This document shows positions 1-7,593 of a DNA stretch of 64,000 nt, piece by piece. A program made the translations under genes and the position numbers. Source of the DNA: Acidobacteria bacterium AB60 (GTDB lineage: Bacteria; Acidobacteriota; Terriglobia; Terriglobales; Acidobacteriaceae); the NCBI GenBank assembly GCA_008682415.1, contig VANK01000011.1, forward strand, positions 62,001-126,000. The letters are read 5' to 3'. A model generated the notes under the pieces. The model did not search any database. It worked only from the letters and a program-made list of their open reading frames with translations, and was not told where the DNA came from. The stretch's first letter is position 1. Each line of letters begins with the position of its first letter.

Positions 1-867
1 GCCCTCATGGGCGCGCTCGGCTTTCCCGTCCTGGCGCACTGGGTCTGGGGCGCAGGATGGATCGGACAGTTGGGCGCGAACTTCGGCCTGGGCGCGGGCT
101 TTCTGGATCCGGCCGGAGGCGCCACCGTCCACGTGCTGGGCGGCGCCGGCGCGCTGGCCGTGGTCTGGATCGCCGGGCCCCGGCGCGGCAAGTTCCCCAA
201 AGAGGGCCTGGCCACCGCCATGCCTGCCCATAACGCCACGTTTGTGCTGGCAGGTTGCATGATCGCGGTCGTCGGCTGGCTGGCCTTCAACTGCGCGGGC
301 GCCCTCCTATGGCTCCACGCCGACCTGAATGGGCTGGTCATCACCGCTCTGAATACGCTGCTGGCGGCCGCGGGAGCGCTGGGCGCCACGCTGGTGGTGA
401 CATGGATCCGCTTCGGCAAGCCCGACGCCAGTCTCTGCGCCAATGGCTGGCTCGCGGGGCTGGTCACCTCCAGCGCCTCCGCGGCGCTGATACCTCCGGC
501 AGCGGCCCTCTTCACCGGCGTGGTCATGGGGATCGCAACGCCCCTGCTGGTCGAGTTTCTCGAGCTGGCTCTCTCGATCGACGATCCGGCGGGGGCCATC
601 AGCGTCCACTTCGCCGGCGGCCTCTGGGGCGTCTTCGTTGCGGGAGTCTTCGCCCCGCAGAAGGGCCAGCTGCTGGCGCAGCTAGCCGGGATGGCAGCGG
701 TCGTGGGCGTGTTTCTCCCCACCGTCTACTTTGCTTTTAAGCTCCTCGACCGCTTCATTCCCCTGCGCGTGGACCCCGACGGGGAGCGAATCGGCATGGA
801 TCTGCACGAGTTGGGTGGCGGCGCCTACCCCGAGTTCGTCATCCACCGCGACGAATCGTATCGCTAG
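1..867 (+). CDS. amt: Ammonium transporter, Amt family (5' end outside window)
   Basis: This is the C-terminal part of an inner-membrane ammonium channel; the reading frame is open from base 1, so the N-terminus lies before the window. It conducts ammonium/ammonia into the cell. The visible part is a run of hydrophobic helices rich in Gly and Ala. Two histidines sit where the Amt pore-lining pair belongs, in ATVHVLGG and in DPAGAISVHFAGG, about 157 residues apart. The C-terminal cytoplasmic tail contains GMDLHELGG, typical of Amt proteins and involved in subunit coupling. No glnB/glnK gene is visible next to it; a usual PII partner could lie upstream. The next gene is convergent and starts its stop codon directly after this one. 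Confidence 0.93.
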   Translation, partial: ALMGALGFPVLAHWVWGAGWIGQLGANFGLGAGFLDPAGGATVHVLGGAGALAVVWIAGPRRGKFPKEGLATAMPAHNATFVLAGCMIAVVGWLAFNCAGALLWLHADLNGLVITALNTLLAAAGALGATLVVTWIRFGKPDASLCANGWLAGLVTSSASAALIPPAAALFTGVVMGIATPLLVEFLELALSIDDPAGAISVHFAGGLWGVFVAGVFAPQKGQLLAQLAGMAAVVGVFLPTVYFAFKLLDRFIPLRVDPDGERIGMDLHELGGGAYPEFVIHRDESYR

Positions 868-1442
868 CTAAGGCTTCGCCGCCTGGTTGGGCGGGTAATC
901 CTTGTCCACCGCCTTGCGGAGTTGGGAGAGCAACGGGACCTGGGGCCCGTCCAGGCCGCCTTCCAGGGAGCGCTGCCAGATGATCGTGCCGAGCGTGCCA
1001 TCGGTATTCAGCAGGCGCACTTCGAGCAGATCGTCGGGGGCCCCGCTTCGCCACCAACCGCAGTGCCCACGCCATTTCCCGTCGGCGTGCCGGCGGGCGA
1101 GCGCTGCCCGGGCGCTGGCGCAAATGGCGGATCGCCGATCCCGACGCCCACGTGCGCGCTGCCGATGCGCCCCTTGCGGAGAACGAAGACCAGGTCGGCC
1201 TCGCGGCGGTTGGCGGTGAGACCATAGCGCTTCCAGTCGCGAAGGTGGTCCTCGACGTCGAGGATCGCCTGGCGATCTTCGGGCAGCAGGCCCGGCCGGT
1301 AGATGTCGCCATCCATCGACTCCACCCACACATAGCGGGCGTTGCTGAAGGCGGCGGGGACGCTGTGCTTTTTGTTCGATTGGGCCGGAAGAAGCGCTGG
1401 GAACAGCAGCAGGACCAGGAACTTGCGGGAGGCGTATTTCAT
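868..1442 (-). pseudogene. Small secreted hypothetical protein, frameshifted
   Basis: The N-terminal frame starts at 1442 with a clear signal peptide (MKYASRKFLVLLLFPALLPA) and runs through FVLRKGRIGSAHVGVGIGDP. The plausible C-terminus (LLEVRLLNTDGTLGTIIWQ and following) is in a different frame that ends at 868. The two halves join around 1035-1060, where there is a GGGGG-CCCC stretch. Read together they give a secreted protein of about 190 residues of unknown function. Either the gene is broken or one base is wrong in the homopolymer. I do not recognise the family. Confidence 0.5.
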
Positions 1443-1665
1443 GGTTCCCTCACCTCGGATGAGAGTTGGACGTGCGTCCCGGGAAACCGGTACGGGCGTT
1501 CGCCCGGACGGCCGGGAAAATTGTAGCCCCCGGACCGAAACGGGTGCCGACCGGGCTCCGGGAAACAGGCGCCGAAAATGTTTTCAAAGCAGGCAACCGG
1601 CTCCCCGGTGCAGGCATCAGAGCAGACATCCATTCTCAAGTTGGAGCAATGCGTTGAGTACCTCC

Positions 1666-1935
1666 ATGAACAGTCTTACCAGCGGTCTATCTTACGGGCG
1701 TGATCCAAACTTAAGTGGTGCCAGCGAAGGTGCGGTTCCGGCGGTAGGCTCCCGCATCCGGATTGAAGCGCGCGACGGAGTTTTCGTGGTGCTGCGCACA
1801 GATCTGGAACGCGGCACGGTGGATGTGCTGCAGATCTCCGGCCAGCGGCAGATCGAGGGCGGCATTGCCCTGAATTCGGTGCGGGTTGTAACCCCCGCCC
1901 TATGGATGGATCTCTCCAGCGGGTTTGAGGTTTGA
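1666..1935 (+). CDS. Small hypothetical protein (89 aa)
   Basis: A short open frame beginning MNSLTSGLSYGRDPN and ending DLSSGFEV. The stretch from about residue 30 (GSRIRIEARDGVFVVLRT) alternates hydrophobic and charged residues in a way that suggests a small beta-rich domain. The frame is open further upstream, but that part reads as low-quality Arg-rich sequence, so the ATG at 1666 is the most credible start; an in-frame TTG at 1654 is the alternative. Family not recognised. Confidence 0.4.
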   Translation: MNSLTSGLSYGRDPNLSGASEGAVPAVGSRIRIEARDGVFVVLRTDLERGTVDVLQISGQRQIEGGIALNSVRVVTPALWMDLSSGFEV

Positions 1936-2055
1936 AAGCTTGCTTTTCCGGGCCCGGCCCGGCTTGAGCAACGCTTTACATCTTTTTACAGCACAACGAT
2001 TTGCGTCGGCGCTACACTTCTCAAATCACCAAGGCTCACAGGCCATAGAGTGACC

Positions 2056-2087
2056 GCGCGGAGTGGCGAGCTCCGCGCTCTTTTTTT
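2056..2087 (+). terminator. Rho-independent terminator
   Basis: A perfect 8-bp stem (GCGCGGAG with CTCCGCGC, 2056-2063 and 2071-2078) with a 7-base loop is followed by TCTTTTTTT. It lies 120 bases after the small gene ending at 1935, so it may end that transcript or a short RNA. Confidence 0.8.
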
Positions 2088-2139
2088 GCCTTTCCGCTCC
2101 CTCGACCGGCCGGTTTTCCAACCCCGAAAGCCCTTCCAC

Positions 2140-2313
2140 GGGTGTTTACTTCCATCGAAAATTTCCCCCTCTCTGTTTGACATTTGCAATATATTTCGCG
2201 ACCAAAAGATGGAAATGTAGAAGGGCGGGCAACAAGACAGCATTCCCGTAAGTGCGCAAGCTCGCACATCCACAGACCTGGGCGCGATCCTCCATGAGGC
2301 GCGCCCTTTTTTT
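2140..2313 (+). ncRNA. Candidate small RNA ending in a terminator
   Basis: No credible gene occupies this stretch, yet it contains paired segments (TTCCATC near 2151 with GATGGAA near 2208; GTGCG at 2252 with CGCAC at 2263) and ends in a strong terminator. That layout fits a structured small RNA between two terminators. No promoter was recognised with confidence and no known RNA family was identified. Confidence 0.25.
2280..2313 (+). terminator. Rho-independent terminator
   Basis: A 7-bp GC stem (GGGCGCG at 2280-2286, CGCGCCC at 2300-2306) is followed by seven T residues. No coding gene ends just upstream on this strand; the nearest preceding signal is the other terminator at 2056. Confidence 0.75.
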
Positions 2314-2598
2314 GTCCCCGGAAAGGCCCCGGAACAAGATCCAGGGCGGGGTTTGAGGATTCGCTCTTTGTTCGCTAATGTCCCCATGAAGCGAACGGAA
2401 GGCGAATATCGGACCAAAGGATTGTGGTTTTTCGCTACTGCATTTGCAGTAAAAAGCAGAGACAGGCAGAGTGAAACGGTCCGATTTGTTCCCGGCCGTA
2501 GATGATGACGGCCGCCAAAATATATACCTCTGTTTTGTGCGAGTTACGAGCCAGGTTTACCAAAAGTCCACTTGACTTGGAGATTTGAGTGTACTTCC

Positions 2599-2630
2599 AG
2601 TACGACACGTACTATAGTACGTGTCGTACT
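2599..2630 (+). promoter_or_regulatory. Perfect 32-bp palindrome, probable PadR operator
   Basis: The half-site AGTACGACACGTACTA is followed directly by its exact reverse complement, and the second arm ends at the base before the ATG of the PadR gene. PadR proteins are dimers that bind inverted repeats near their own promoters, so this is most likely the autoregulatory operator. Because it abuts the start codon it also overlaps the ribosome-binding region, so the mRNA could form a hairpin at the start site. Confidence 0.75.
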
Positions 2631-3191
2631 ATGGCCACCACCTCAACACTGGAGATGGCGCTTCTTGGTTTGCTGAGGGGAAAGCCGCAGTCGGGGTACG
2701 ACCTGCGCAAGACCTTCACAATGACCGCGATGAGCCATTACAGCGACAGCCCGGGTTCAATTTATCCGGCATTGCGCAGGCTGGAGAGCCGGGGGTGGAT
2801 TCTAGGACTCGACCCCTCCGGTTCGAGCCAGGAGGGCGGCAGGCGCCGGCAGGTATTCGCGCTGACGGAGGCTGGGAAAGGCGCACTGACGGCATGGCTG
2901 GAGCAGGAGGTGACCGCGCAGGATGTGCGCGAGCGCTCTGCCGAGCTGCTGCTGCGCTTCGCCTTCATGGACGGGAGTGTTCCTCGTTCGAGGGTGATCC
3001 TCTTTCTCGACCAGCTGATTGCCGGGCTGGCAAGCCAACTCGACGCGATGCATGCGCAGTTCCGCGACATGAGCAGCAGGGTTCCCCACCTTCACACCGG
3101 ACTTCTTGCCTTTGAAGCGGGGATACGAGGCCTGGAGGCGCAACTGGCCTGGGCGCAGGGGGCTCGCGCACGGCTGAACGACAGGGAATAA
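2631..3191 (+). CDS. PadR-family transcriptional regulator
   Basis: A 186-residue dimeric repressor. Residues 1-85 form the PadR winged helix (LGLLRGKPQSGYDLRK, then GSIYPALRRLESRGW and the wing ending in FALTEAGKGAL). The remaining part is the helical Vir_C-like dimerisation region. The start is placed at MATTSTLEMALLG because upstream in-frame codons run through the palindromic operator. There is no ordinary Shine-Dalgarno site before the ATG. The controlled target is not evident; PadR genes usually sit beside a transporter or efflux operon, but the next gene encodes an unrelated secreted protein. Confidence 0.9.
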   Translation: MATTSTLEMALLGLLRGKPQSGYDLRKTFTMTAMSHYSDSPGSIYPALRRLESRGWILGLDPSGSSQEGGRRRQVFALTEAGKGALTAWLEQEVTAQDVRERSAELLLRFAFMDGSVPRSRVILFLDQLIAGLASQLDAMHAQFRDMSSRVPHLHTGLLAFEAGIRGLEAQLAWAQGARARLNDRE

Positions 3192-3220
3192 GGAACAGGG
3201 AACAGGGAACAGGGAACAGG
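3192..3220 (+). repeat. Short tandem repeat, 7-bp unit
   Basis: About four copies of the unit GGAACAG directly follow the PadR stop codon. It is a simple-sequence repeat that could vary in copy number. Confidence 0.7.
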
Positions 3221-3278
3221 TATGGACGACGCCGTGTGGGATTGGTTGCAAGAGAGAGTGAGGCTGGCTTTAGTGGTT

Positions 3279-3320
3279 TCCCGCCCTCGCGACCAAACGC
3301 TCGTCGCAAGGACGGGGCCC
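3279..3320. repeat. Dispersed palindromic repeat, copy A
   Basis: The pattern is CCCGCCCT, a stem-loop (CGCGAC ... GTCGCAAG) and then ACGGGGC. It matches a second copy at 16530-16569, including part of the preceding sequence, and shares its outer motif with the palindromes in the array at 19.57-19.93 kb. Confidence 0.6.
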
Positions 3321-3378
3321 ACAGTGATTGTGGCTAACCGAGAAGAGAAACCAATGCAGGACCGCTGAAAGCGAGGGA

Positions 3379-4269
3379 ATGAACATGCGGATTGCAATCA
3401 CCTTTGTCGTTATTGGTGTCGGGGCTTGTGTGGGGTTCGCGCAGTCGCCGGCTGCGGCGCCGGCGAATCCGTTGCATCGGGAGTATCGCGAGGGCCAGAA
3501 GCTTGCCTATCACATGACGGGCGTGAACGACGGCTGGCATTACGCGATTGATGGCGACGGGGCAGTGACGAAGGATGCGTCGGGGCGGTTTGTCGAGCAG
3601 TTCCAGTGGACGCACATGACGAGCGAGGGGCAGCCTGTTGCGTTGACCACGCCGGCGGATTACCGGCAGCGGCTGACCCTGGATCCGGGGGTGAATCCGA
3701 GCGCGCCGGATGTGCGGAACGTGGATCCGAAGATGGTGGGTCCGGTGACGGACCTGATGACGTTTTATGTAGATCTGTGGCTGCCGTCGAAGCTGGGTGT
3801 TTTGAAAAAAGCCGGGGATCACTTTTACTTTCGTAATCCGATGGGTCCGTCGTCCTGGGCGGATGGCAAGACGGTGCTGGTGGGCGAGGATCTGATCGAT
3901 TTCGACATGACGCTGAAGAGCGTGGATGCGGCGGCGGGAACGGCGCTGGTGGAGGTGAAGCACGTGGGGCCGCAGGATGGCCGGCTGCCGCTGAAGGCCG
4001 ATTGGATGAAGACGCCGGTGGGCTCGGGCGCCAACAACTGGGTGGAGATCAGGAAAGACGCGGATGGGAAGTACGAAGCCGGCGTGGGCTCAGAGACGTT
4101 CACGGTGGACATAACCGTGAGCCTCGCCGACGGGCATATAGTGCGCGGATCGATGGAGAATCCGGTGATTACCGTGAGCCGGGTTTGTGAGGATGAGGCG
4201 CTGACGAAGTGCGGAGAGCTGAAGCGGAAGGAGATTGTGCGGAAGATTGAGGTGGGGGAGCGGAGGTAG
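3379..4269 (+). CDS. Secreted hypothetical protein
   Basis: A 296-residue protein with an N-terminal signal peptide (MNMRIAITFVVIGVGACVGFAQ) and presumably periplasmic location. The body is beta-rich with no motif I can name; it contains two cysteines near the C-terminus (VCEDEALTKCGEL). The ATG at 3379 is preceded by GCGAGGGA, a reasonable ribosome-binding site; the ATG two codons later is also possible. It stands alone between the PadR gene and the convergent glk operon. Confidence 0.75.
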   Translation: MNMRIAITFVVIGVGACVGFAQSPAAAPANPLHREYREGQKLAYHMTGVNDGWHYAIDGDGAVTKDASGRFVEQFQWTHMTSEGQPVALTTPADYRQRLTLDPGVNPSAPDVRNVDPKMVGPVTDLMTFYVDLWLPSKLGVLKKAGDHFYFRNPMGPSSWADGKTVLVGEDLIDFDMTLKSVDAAAGTALVEVKHVGPQDGRLPLKADWMKTPVGSGANNWVEIRKDADGKYEAGVGSETFTVDITVSLADGHIVRGSMENPVITVSRVCEDEALTKCGELKRKEIVRKIEVGERR

Positions 4270-4482
4270 CGGGATTAGCCGCGCTAGCGCAGATAGCCGC
4301 GATTCGCGCGTGGTCGCGAGTGAGCAAGTCAGCAGCAACCTTAGCCCTCGATCGTGCTGGACCGGGAGAGTGCAGAAGCAACAACAAACGCAGATTCCTT
4401 CGCTGCGCTACGGAATGACATCGCGAAGGGAGAGTTAGCGTTCGTGCGGTCCCACCCAGACTTTTGGTCAGTTGGATTCCCT

Positions 4483-4511
4483 CCCCGGTCCCCAAGGGCG
4501 AGGGACCGGGG
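4483..4511. terminator. GC-rich hairpin between convergent genes
   Basis: A perfect 10-bp stem (CCCCGGTCCC with GGGACCGGGG) with a 9-base loop lies 34 bases past the glk stop codon. There is no T run, so it is a weak or factor-dependent terminator at best. The rest of 4270-4544 shows no gene. Confidence 0.4.
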
Positions 4512-4544
4512 GCAACCTCAAGCTCCGTGGTACTACACGTAGGG

Positions 4545-5567
4545 TCAGGCGCGGACGGAGGCGGCGCGGGCGGAGACGCCGCTCAGTTCGGCGGCCCGGG
4601 CTTCGGCAAAGGCTGCGGCGCCGAGGACGGCGGCCCGGCTTTCGAGGATGACGCGGACGGGCATGTTGATGAGGAGCTGCGAGAGGCGGCCCTTGTCGGT
4701 GAAGGCCTTGAGGAAGGTGCCGTCCTTGAGCTTCTCAAGGATGCGGGGGGCGATGCCGCCGCCGATGTACAGGCCGCCGACGGAGAGGACCTTGAGGGCG
4801 AGGTTGCCGGCCTCGGCGCCGTAGGCGGAGACGAACATGTCCATGGTGCGGACGCAGATCTCGGTGCGGCTGGCCAAGGCGTGTTCGGTGATGACGGAGT
4901 TGGCGTCGTGGGCCGATTCGATCTCTTCGGCGAGCGAGACGGGGACTTCCATGCCGCGGACGTCGCGCAGAAACTCGAAGATGCTGGTCATGCCCATGCC
5001 GCTGACGACGCGCTCCCAACTGATGCGGCCGTTGTATTTCTGCTTGAGGTAGCGAAGGAGGTCGATCTCGTCTTCGTTGCGGGGGGCGTAGTCGGCGTGC
5101 CCGCCCTCGGAGGGGTAGGGGATGTGCATACGGCCGTTCCAGGTGAGGAGGCCTTCGCCGAGTCCGGTGCCGGCGGCAATGAGGGCGCGATTGCCGATCT
5201 GGGAGGGGTCGCCGTCGGAGAGGGTGTAGATCTGGTCGGGCTGGAGCTCGGCGATACCGTAGCCGTTGGCTTCGAGGTCGTTGATGAGGAAGACGTGATC
5301 GATTTTGAGATTGGCGGCGAGGTCGCGGCTGTCGAGGGTCCAGGGCAGGTTGGTGAGGCGGAGGCGGCCATCCCGGACGGGGCCGGGGACGCCGAAGCAG
5401 GCGGCGCTGACCTGGTCGGCGCCGACGAACTCCCGAACGATGTTTTCGAGACCCGAATATTCTTTGGCCGGGAAGCGATTTTCGCGTTTATAGGTTAGTT
5501 TTCCATTGCTGAAGTCATACAGCGCCAGGTGAACCTTGGTGCCGCCTACGTCGCCGGCCAAAATCAT
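4545..5567 (-). CDS. glk: Glucokinase
   Basis: A 340-residue cytoplasmic kinase that phosphorylates glucose to glucose-6-phosphate with ATP. The N-terminal phosphate-binding loop reads GDVGGTKVHLALYD, the hinge contains FGVPGPV, and the sugar and metal region has LINDLEANGYGI and AAGTGLGEGLL. The SEGGHADYAPR segment matches the bacterial Glk family rather than ROK-type kinases, which would carry a CXCGXXGC zinc motif absent here. It is the second gene of a pair: its ATG overlaps the TGA of the 6-phosphogluconolactonase gene by 4 bases, so translation is probably coupled. Length is normal for the family. Confidence 0.95.
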   Translation of the reverse strand: MILAGDVGGTKVHLALYDFSNGKLTYKRENRFPAKEYSGLENIVREFVGADQVSAACFGVPGPVRDGRLRLTNLPWTLDSRDLAANLKIDHVFLINDLEANGYGIAELQPDQIYTLSDGDPSQIGNRALIAAGTGLGEGLLTWNGRMHIPYPSEGGHADYAPRNEDEIDLLRYLKQKYNGRISWERVVSGMGMTSIFEFLRDVRGMEVPVSLAEEIESAHDANSVITEHALASRTEICVRTMDMFVSAYGAEAGNLALKVLSVGGLYIGGGIAPRILEKLKDGTFLKAFTDKGRLSQLLINMPVRVILESRAAVLGAAAFAEARAAELSGVSARAASVRA

Positions 5568-6361
5568 CGCTCTCTCTCCAAGACGCCGCAGCCTTCGCCG
5601 TTGGGGGGAGGCAGTAGCGCGGCAGCAGCCTTATCCAGAAACAGAGTGAGTATACCGCTTGAGGGCCAGATGAGCTGGCTGGGGAGGCGCTCGGGATCGC
5701 GCGGTCCCATGAAAACTTCGCGAACGCGATCGGCCTTGTCGGCGCCGGCGATGAGGAAGAAGACGGAGCGGGCGTGATTGATGACGGGCCAGGTGAGAGT
5801 GACGCGCCAGGTGTTGAGCTGGGGCACTTCGTTGGCGGCGACCAGGCGGCCCATCTCGTGAATGGCCGCGGTGTGGGGGAAGAGGGAGGCGGTGTGACCG
5901 TCGGGTCCCATGCCGAGCTGGAGGAGATCGAAGCGGGGGCTCTCGGCGCCTTCGAGGCGGAAGGAGTTGCGCAGCTCCGACTCGTACTGGGCGGCGGCGA
6001 CCTCGGGCTCGAGCTCCCCGTGGATGCGGTGGACCTGGGCGCAGGGGAGAGGAACGTGGGCCAGCATGGCTTCGCGGGTCATGTGGTAGTTGGAGTCGGG
6101 GTGATCGGGCGGGACGGTGCGCTCGTCGACCCAGTAGAGGTCGAGCTTGTCCCAGGGCATCCGGGAGCGCCAGGGCTGATTGGCGTCGGCAAGGAGCTGG
6201 AAGGCGGCTTTGGGGGTGGAGCCACCGCTGATGGCGATGCGGGCGTGGTTCTGGTCAGCGACGGCTTCGCCCACCATCTCGCTGATGTACTGGGCGGTGC
6301 GCCGGGCAAGAGCCGCGGGGTCGGGCTCGACGTAGTACTTGATGTGCAGCTTGCGGTGCAT
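5564..6361 (-). CDS. pgl: 6-phosphogluconolactonase
   Basis: A 265-residue enzyme of the oxidative pentose-phosphate pathway that hydrolyses 6-phosphogluconolactone. Family motifs are visible: ISGGSTPKAAFQLL near the N-terminus, DLYWVDERTVPPDHPDSNY in the middle and LLQLGMGPDGHTASLFP later. The start at MHRKLHIKYY is chosen because GGAG lies 9 bases upstream; the ATG at 6376, five codons earlier, lacks such a site. It is the first gene of a two-gene operon with glk (ATGA overlap), so glucose phosphorylation and the lactonase step would be co-expressed. Bases 6377-6594 upstream hold no gene that I can see. Confidence 0.93.
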   Translation of the reverse strand: MHRKLHIKYYVEPDPAALARRTAQYISEMVGEAVADQNHARIAISGGSTPKAAFQLLADANQPWRSRMPWDKLDLYWVDERTVPPDHPDSNYHMTREAMLAHVPLPCAQVHRIHGELEPEVAAAQYESELRNSFRLEGAESPRFDLLQLGMGPDGHTASLFPHTAAIHEMGRLVAANEVPQLNTWRVTLTWPVINHARSVFFLIAGADKADRVREVFMGPRDPERLPSQLIWPSSGILTLFLDKAAAALLPPPNGEGCGVLERER

Positions 6362-6594
6362 CTCGGTCCGCTCCATGGGTTGCAGCCTGCGGCGAGGGGC
6401 AGGGAGGCTTGGGGGATAGGCACGACTGGACAGAGAGCCAGGCGGCCGTGAGGAGAGTTGGCGTTCTATTGGATGAGAGCAGCGGACCCAAGTTGGCCGA
6501 TGGTCGCCAGAAAACGGTGCAAAAGCGTTCAGTGCTCCTAGACTAACGCACGCCAAGCCCCTGCTCCGGGGGCAGCGGTGAAATTGGGGAGAAA

Positions 6595-6632
6595 GAAAAA
6601 ACACCCGGCCAGAGGACATTGCCGGCCGGGTG
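6595..6632 (-). terminator. Rho-independent terminator
   Basis: Read on the minus strand, a perfect 9-bp stem (CACCCGGCC with GGCCGGGTG) is followed by TTTTTTC. It lies 32 bases after the stop codon of the secreted protein gene ending at 6664. Confidence 0.85.
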
Positions 6633-6663
6633 CAGGAAGGAATCGGTGAGAGACTTAGGGGCG

Positions 6664-7467
6664 CTACTTCTTCGCCGTCTTGGTGGTGTCGGGTCCGGTG
6701 GTGATGCTGCCGTCGGTGTTCACCAGGAAGGTCGTCTTCTTGTCCTGGCCGGCGACCACATACTCGGGCATGGAGGGCTTGCGGTTCATGACGTAAAGCA
6801 CGTCGGTGTCTTCGGGGACGTCGGTGAGGATATGGAAGTGGTATCCGGCGACCTCGTTGGAGCCAGCCTTCGGTTCGGCGTCGAGGATGGACTTGTGGAG
6901 CTGGCGCTTGTCGAGGATGCGGGCGCCGTCCGAGGAGACGGTGTAGCGGACGTCGCCGCCGATGGGCCACGCGTTGGCCTTGATCTGGCCGGGATAGAGG
7001 TAGACGTAAAAGTTGCCGCCGGGGGCGGGCAGAACCGCGGTGTTGTAGGGGCGCTGGGGCTTCTTGAAGTCGTTGACGGCGAGTTCCAGGGCGAGGGCGG
7101 CGGATTGCAGAGTCTTGTCGCCGGGGACCGGGGGATCGAAGGCGCGGGCCTCGTATTTGCCGTCGGCTTTCTCGGTGGCTTCAAAAGCGATCACGACCTT
7201 GTCGTGGGCCTGGTTCCACTTGGGGAAGACAACGCGCCAGCCCTTGGCGCTCTTGAGGCAGATGTAGTGGGTCATGCCCTCCATCTTGGGGCGGGGCTTG
7301 AGGGCGAAGATGGCATCGGTGCCCTTCCAGGCGGCCTGGTCGTAGGCATAGAGCGCGCGGCCGCGCTCCGTGATGGCGGCGAGTGTGGCCTTGTCGGCGG
7401 CCTGGCCGAAGGCGGTGAGGGTGGTGGCGGATAGCAGAACGCCGAAGAATGTCGCAGAGATTTTCAC
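6664..7467 (-). CDS. Secreted hypothetical protein
   Basis: A 267-residue protein with a signal peptide (MKISATFFGVLLSATTLTAFGQA) followed by an alpha/beta region. The start is a GTG at 7467: GGGGGAG sits 5 bases upstream, whereas the longer frame to 7533 adds a non-signal-like N-terminus. Sequence features such as GGNFYVYLYPGQ and AGYHFHILTDVPEDTDVLYV suggest a folded periplasmic domain conserved in Acidobacteria, but no function can be assigned. It has its own terminator and appears monocistronic. Confidence 0.75.
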   Translation of the reverse strand: MKISATFFGVLLSATTLTAFGQAADKATLAAITERGRALYAYDQAAWKGTDAIFALKPRPKMEGMTHYICLKSAKGWRVVFPKWNQAHDKVVIAFEATEKADGKYEARAFDPPVPGDKTLQSAALALELAVNDFKKPQRPYNTAVLPAPGGNFYVYLYPGQIKANAWPIGGDVRYTVSSDGARILDKRQLHKSILDAEPKAGSNEVAGYHFHILTDVPEDTDVLYVMNRKPSMPEYVVAGQDKKTTFLVNTDGSITTGPDTTKTAKK

Positions 7468-7568
7468 GCTGGCTCCCCCGCTGCAGGGTCCGGGAAGGCC
7501 GGTCTGCGGCATGGATTGGAGAGTACGCGACACAGAGCAGACATTCTTTGCGCTTGCGCAGTTAGGGC

Positions 7569-7593
7569 ACAGTGGTCAGTGAACAGTGATCAG
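7569..7593. repeat. Dispersed repeat overlapping the tolC stop codon
   Basis: The 17-base core CAGTGGTCAGTGAACAG recurs exactly at 23694-23710 inside purF. Here it runs into the stop codon of the TolC-type gene at 7590-7592. Confidence 0.6.

Noticed and set aside
2177-2205. TTGACA box considered as a promoter for the small RNA candidate
   Set aside because: No acceptable -10 sequence lies at the right distance.
1986-2417. 143-codon minus-strand frame in the gap before the PadR gene
   Set aside because: It reads through two plus-strand terminators and has no credible start or domain.
4464-5498. Long plus-strand open frame opposite glk, rich in Gly, Ala and Asp
   Set aside because: It is the antisense shadow of a clear glucokinase gene in high-GC DNA; the composition is typical of such mirror frames. 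The same holds for long frames opposite tolC, purL, the EF-G-like gene and the VWFA-related gene.
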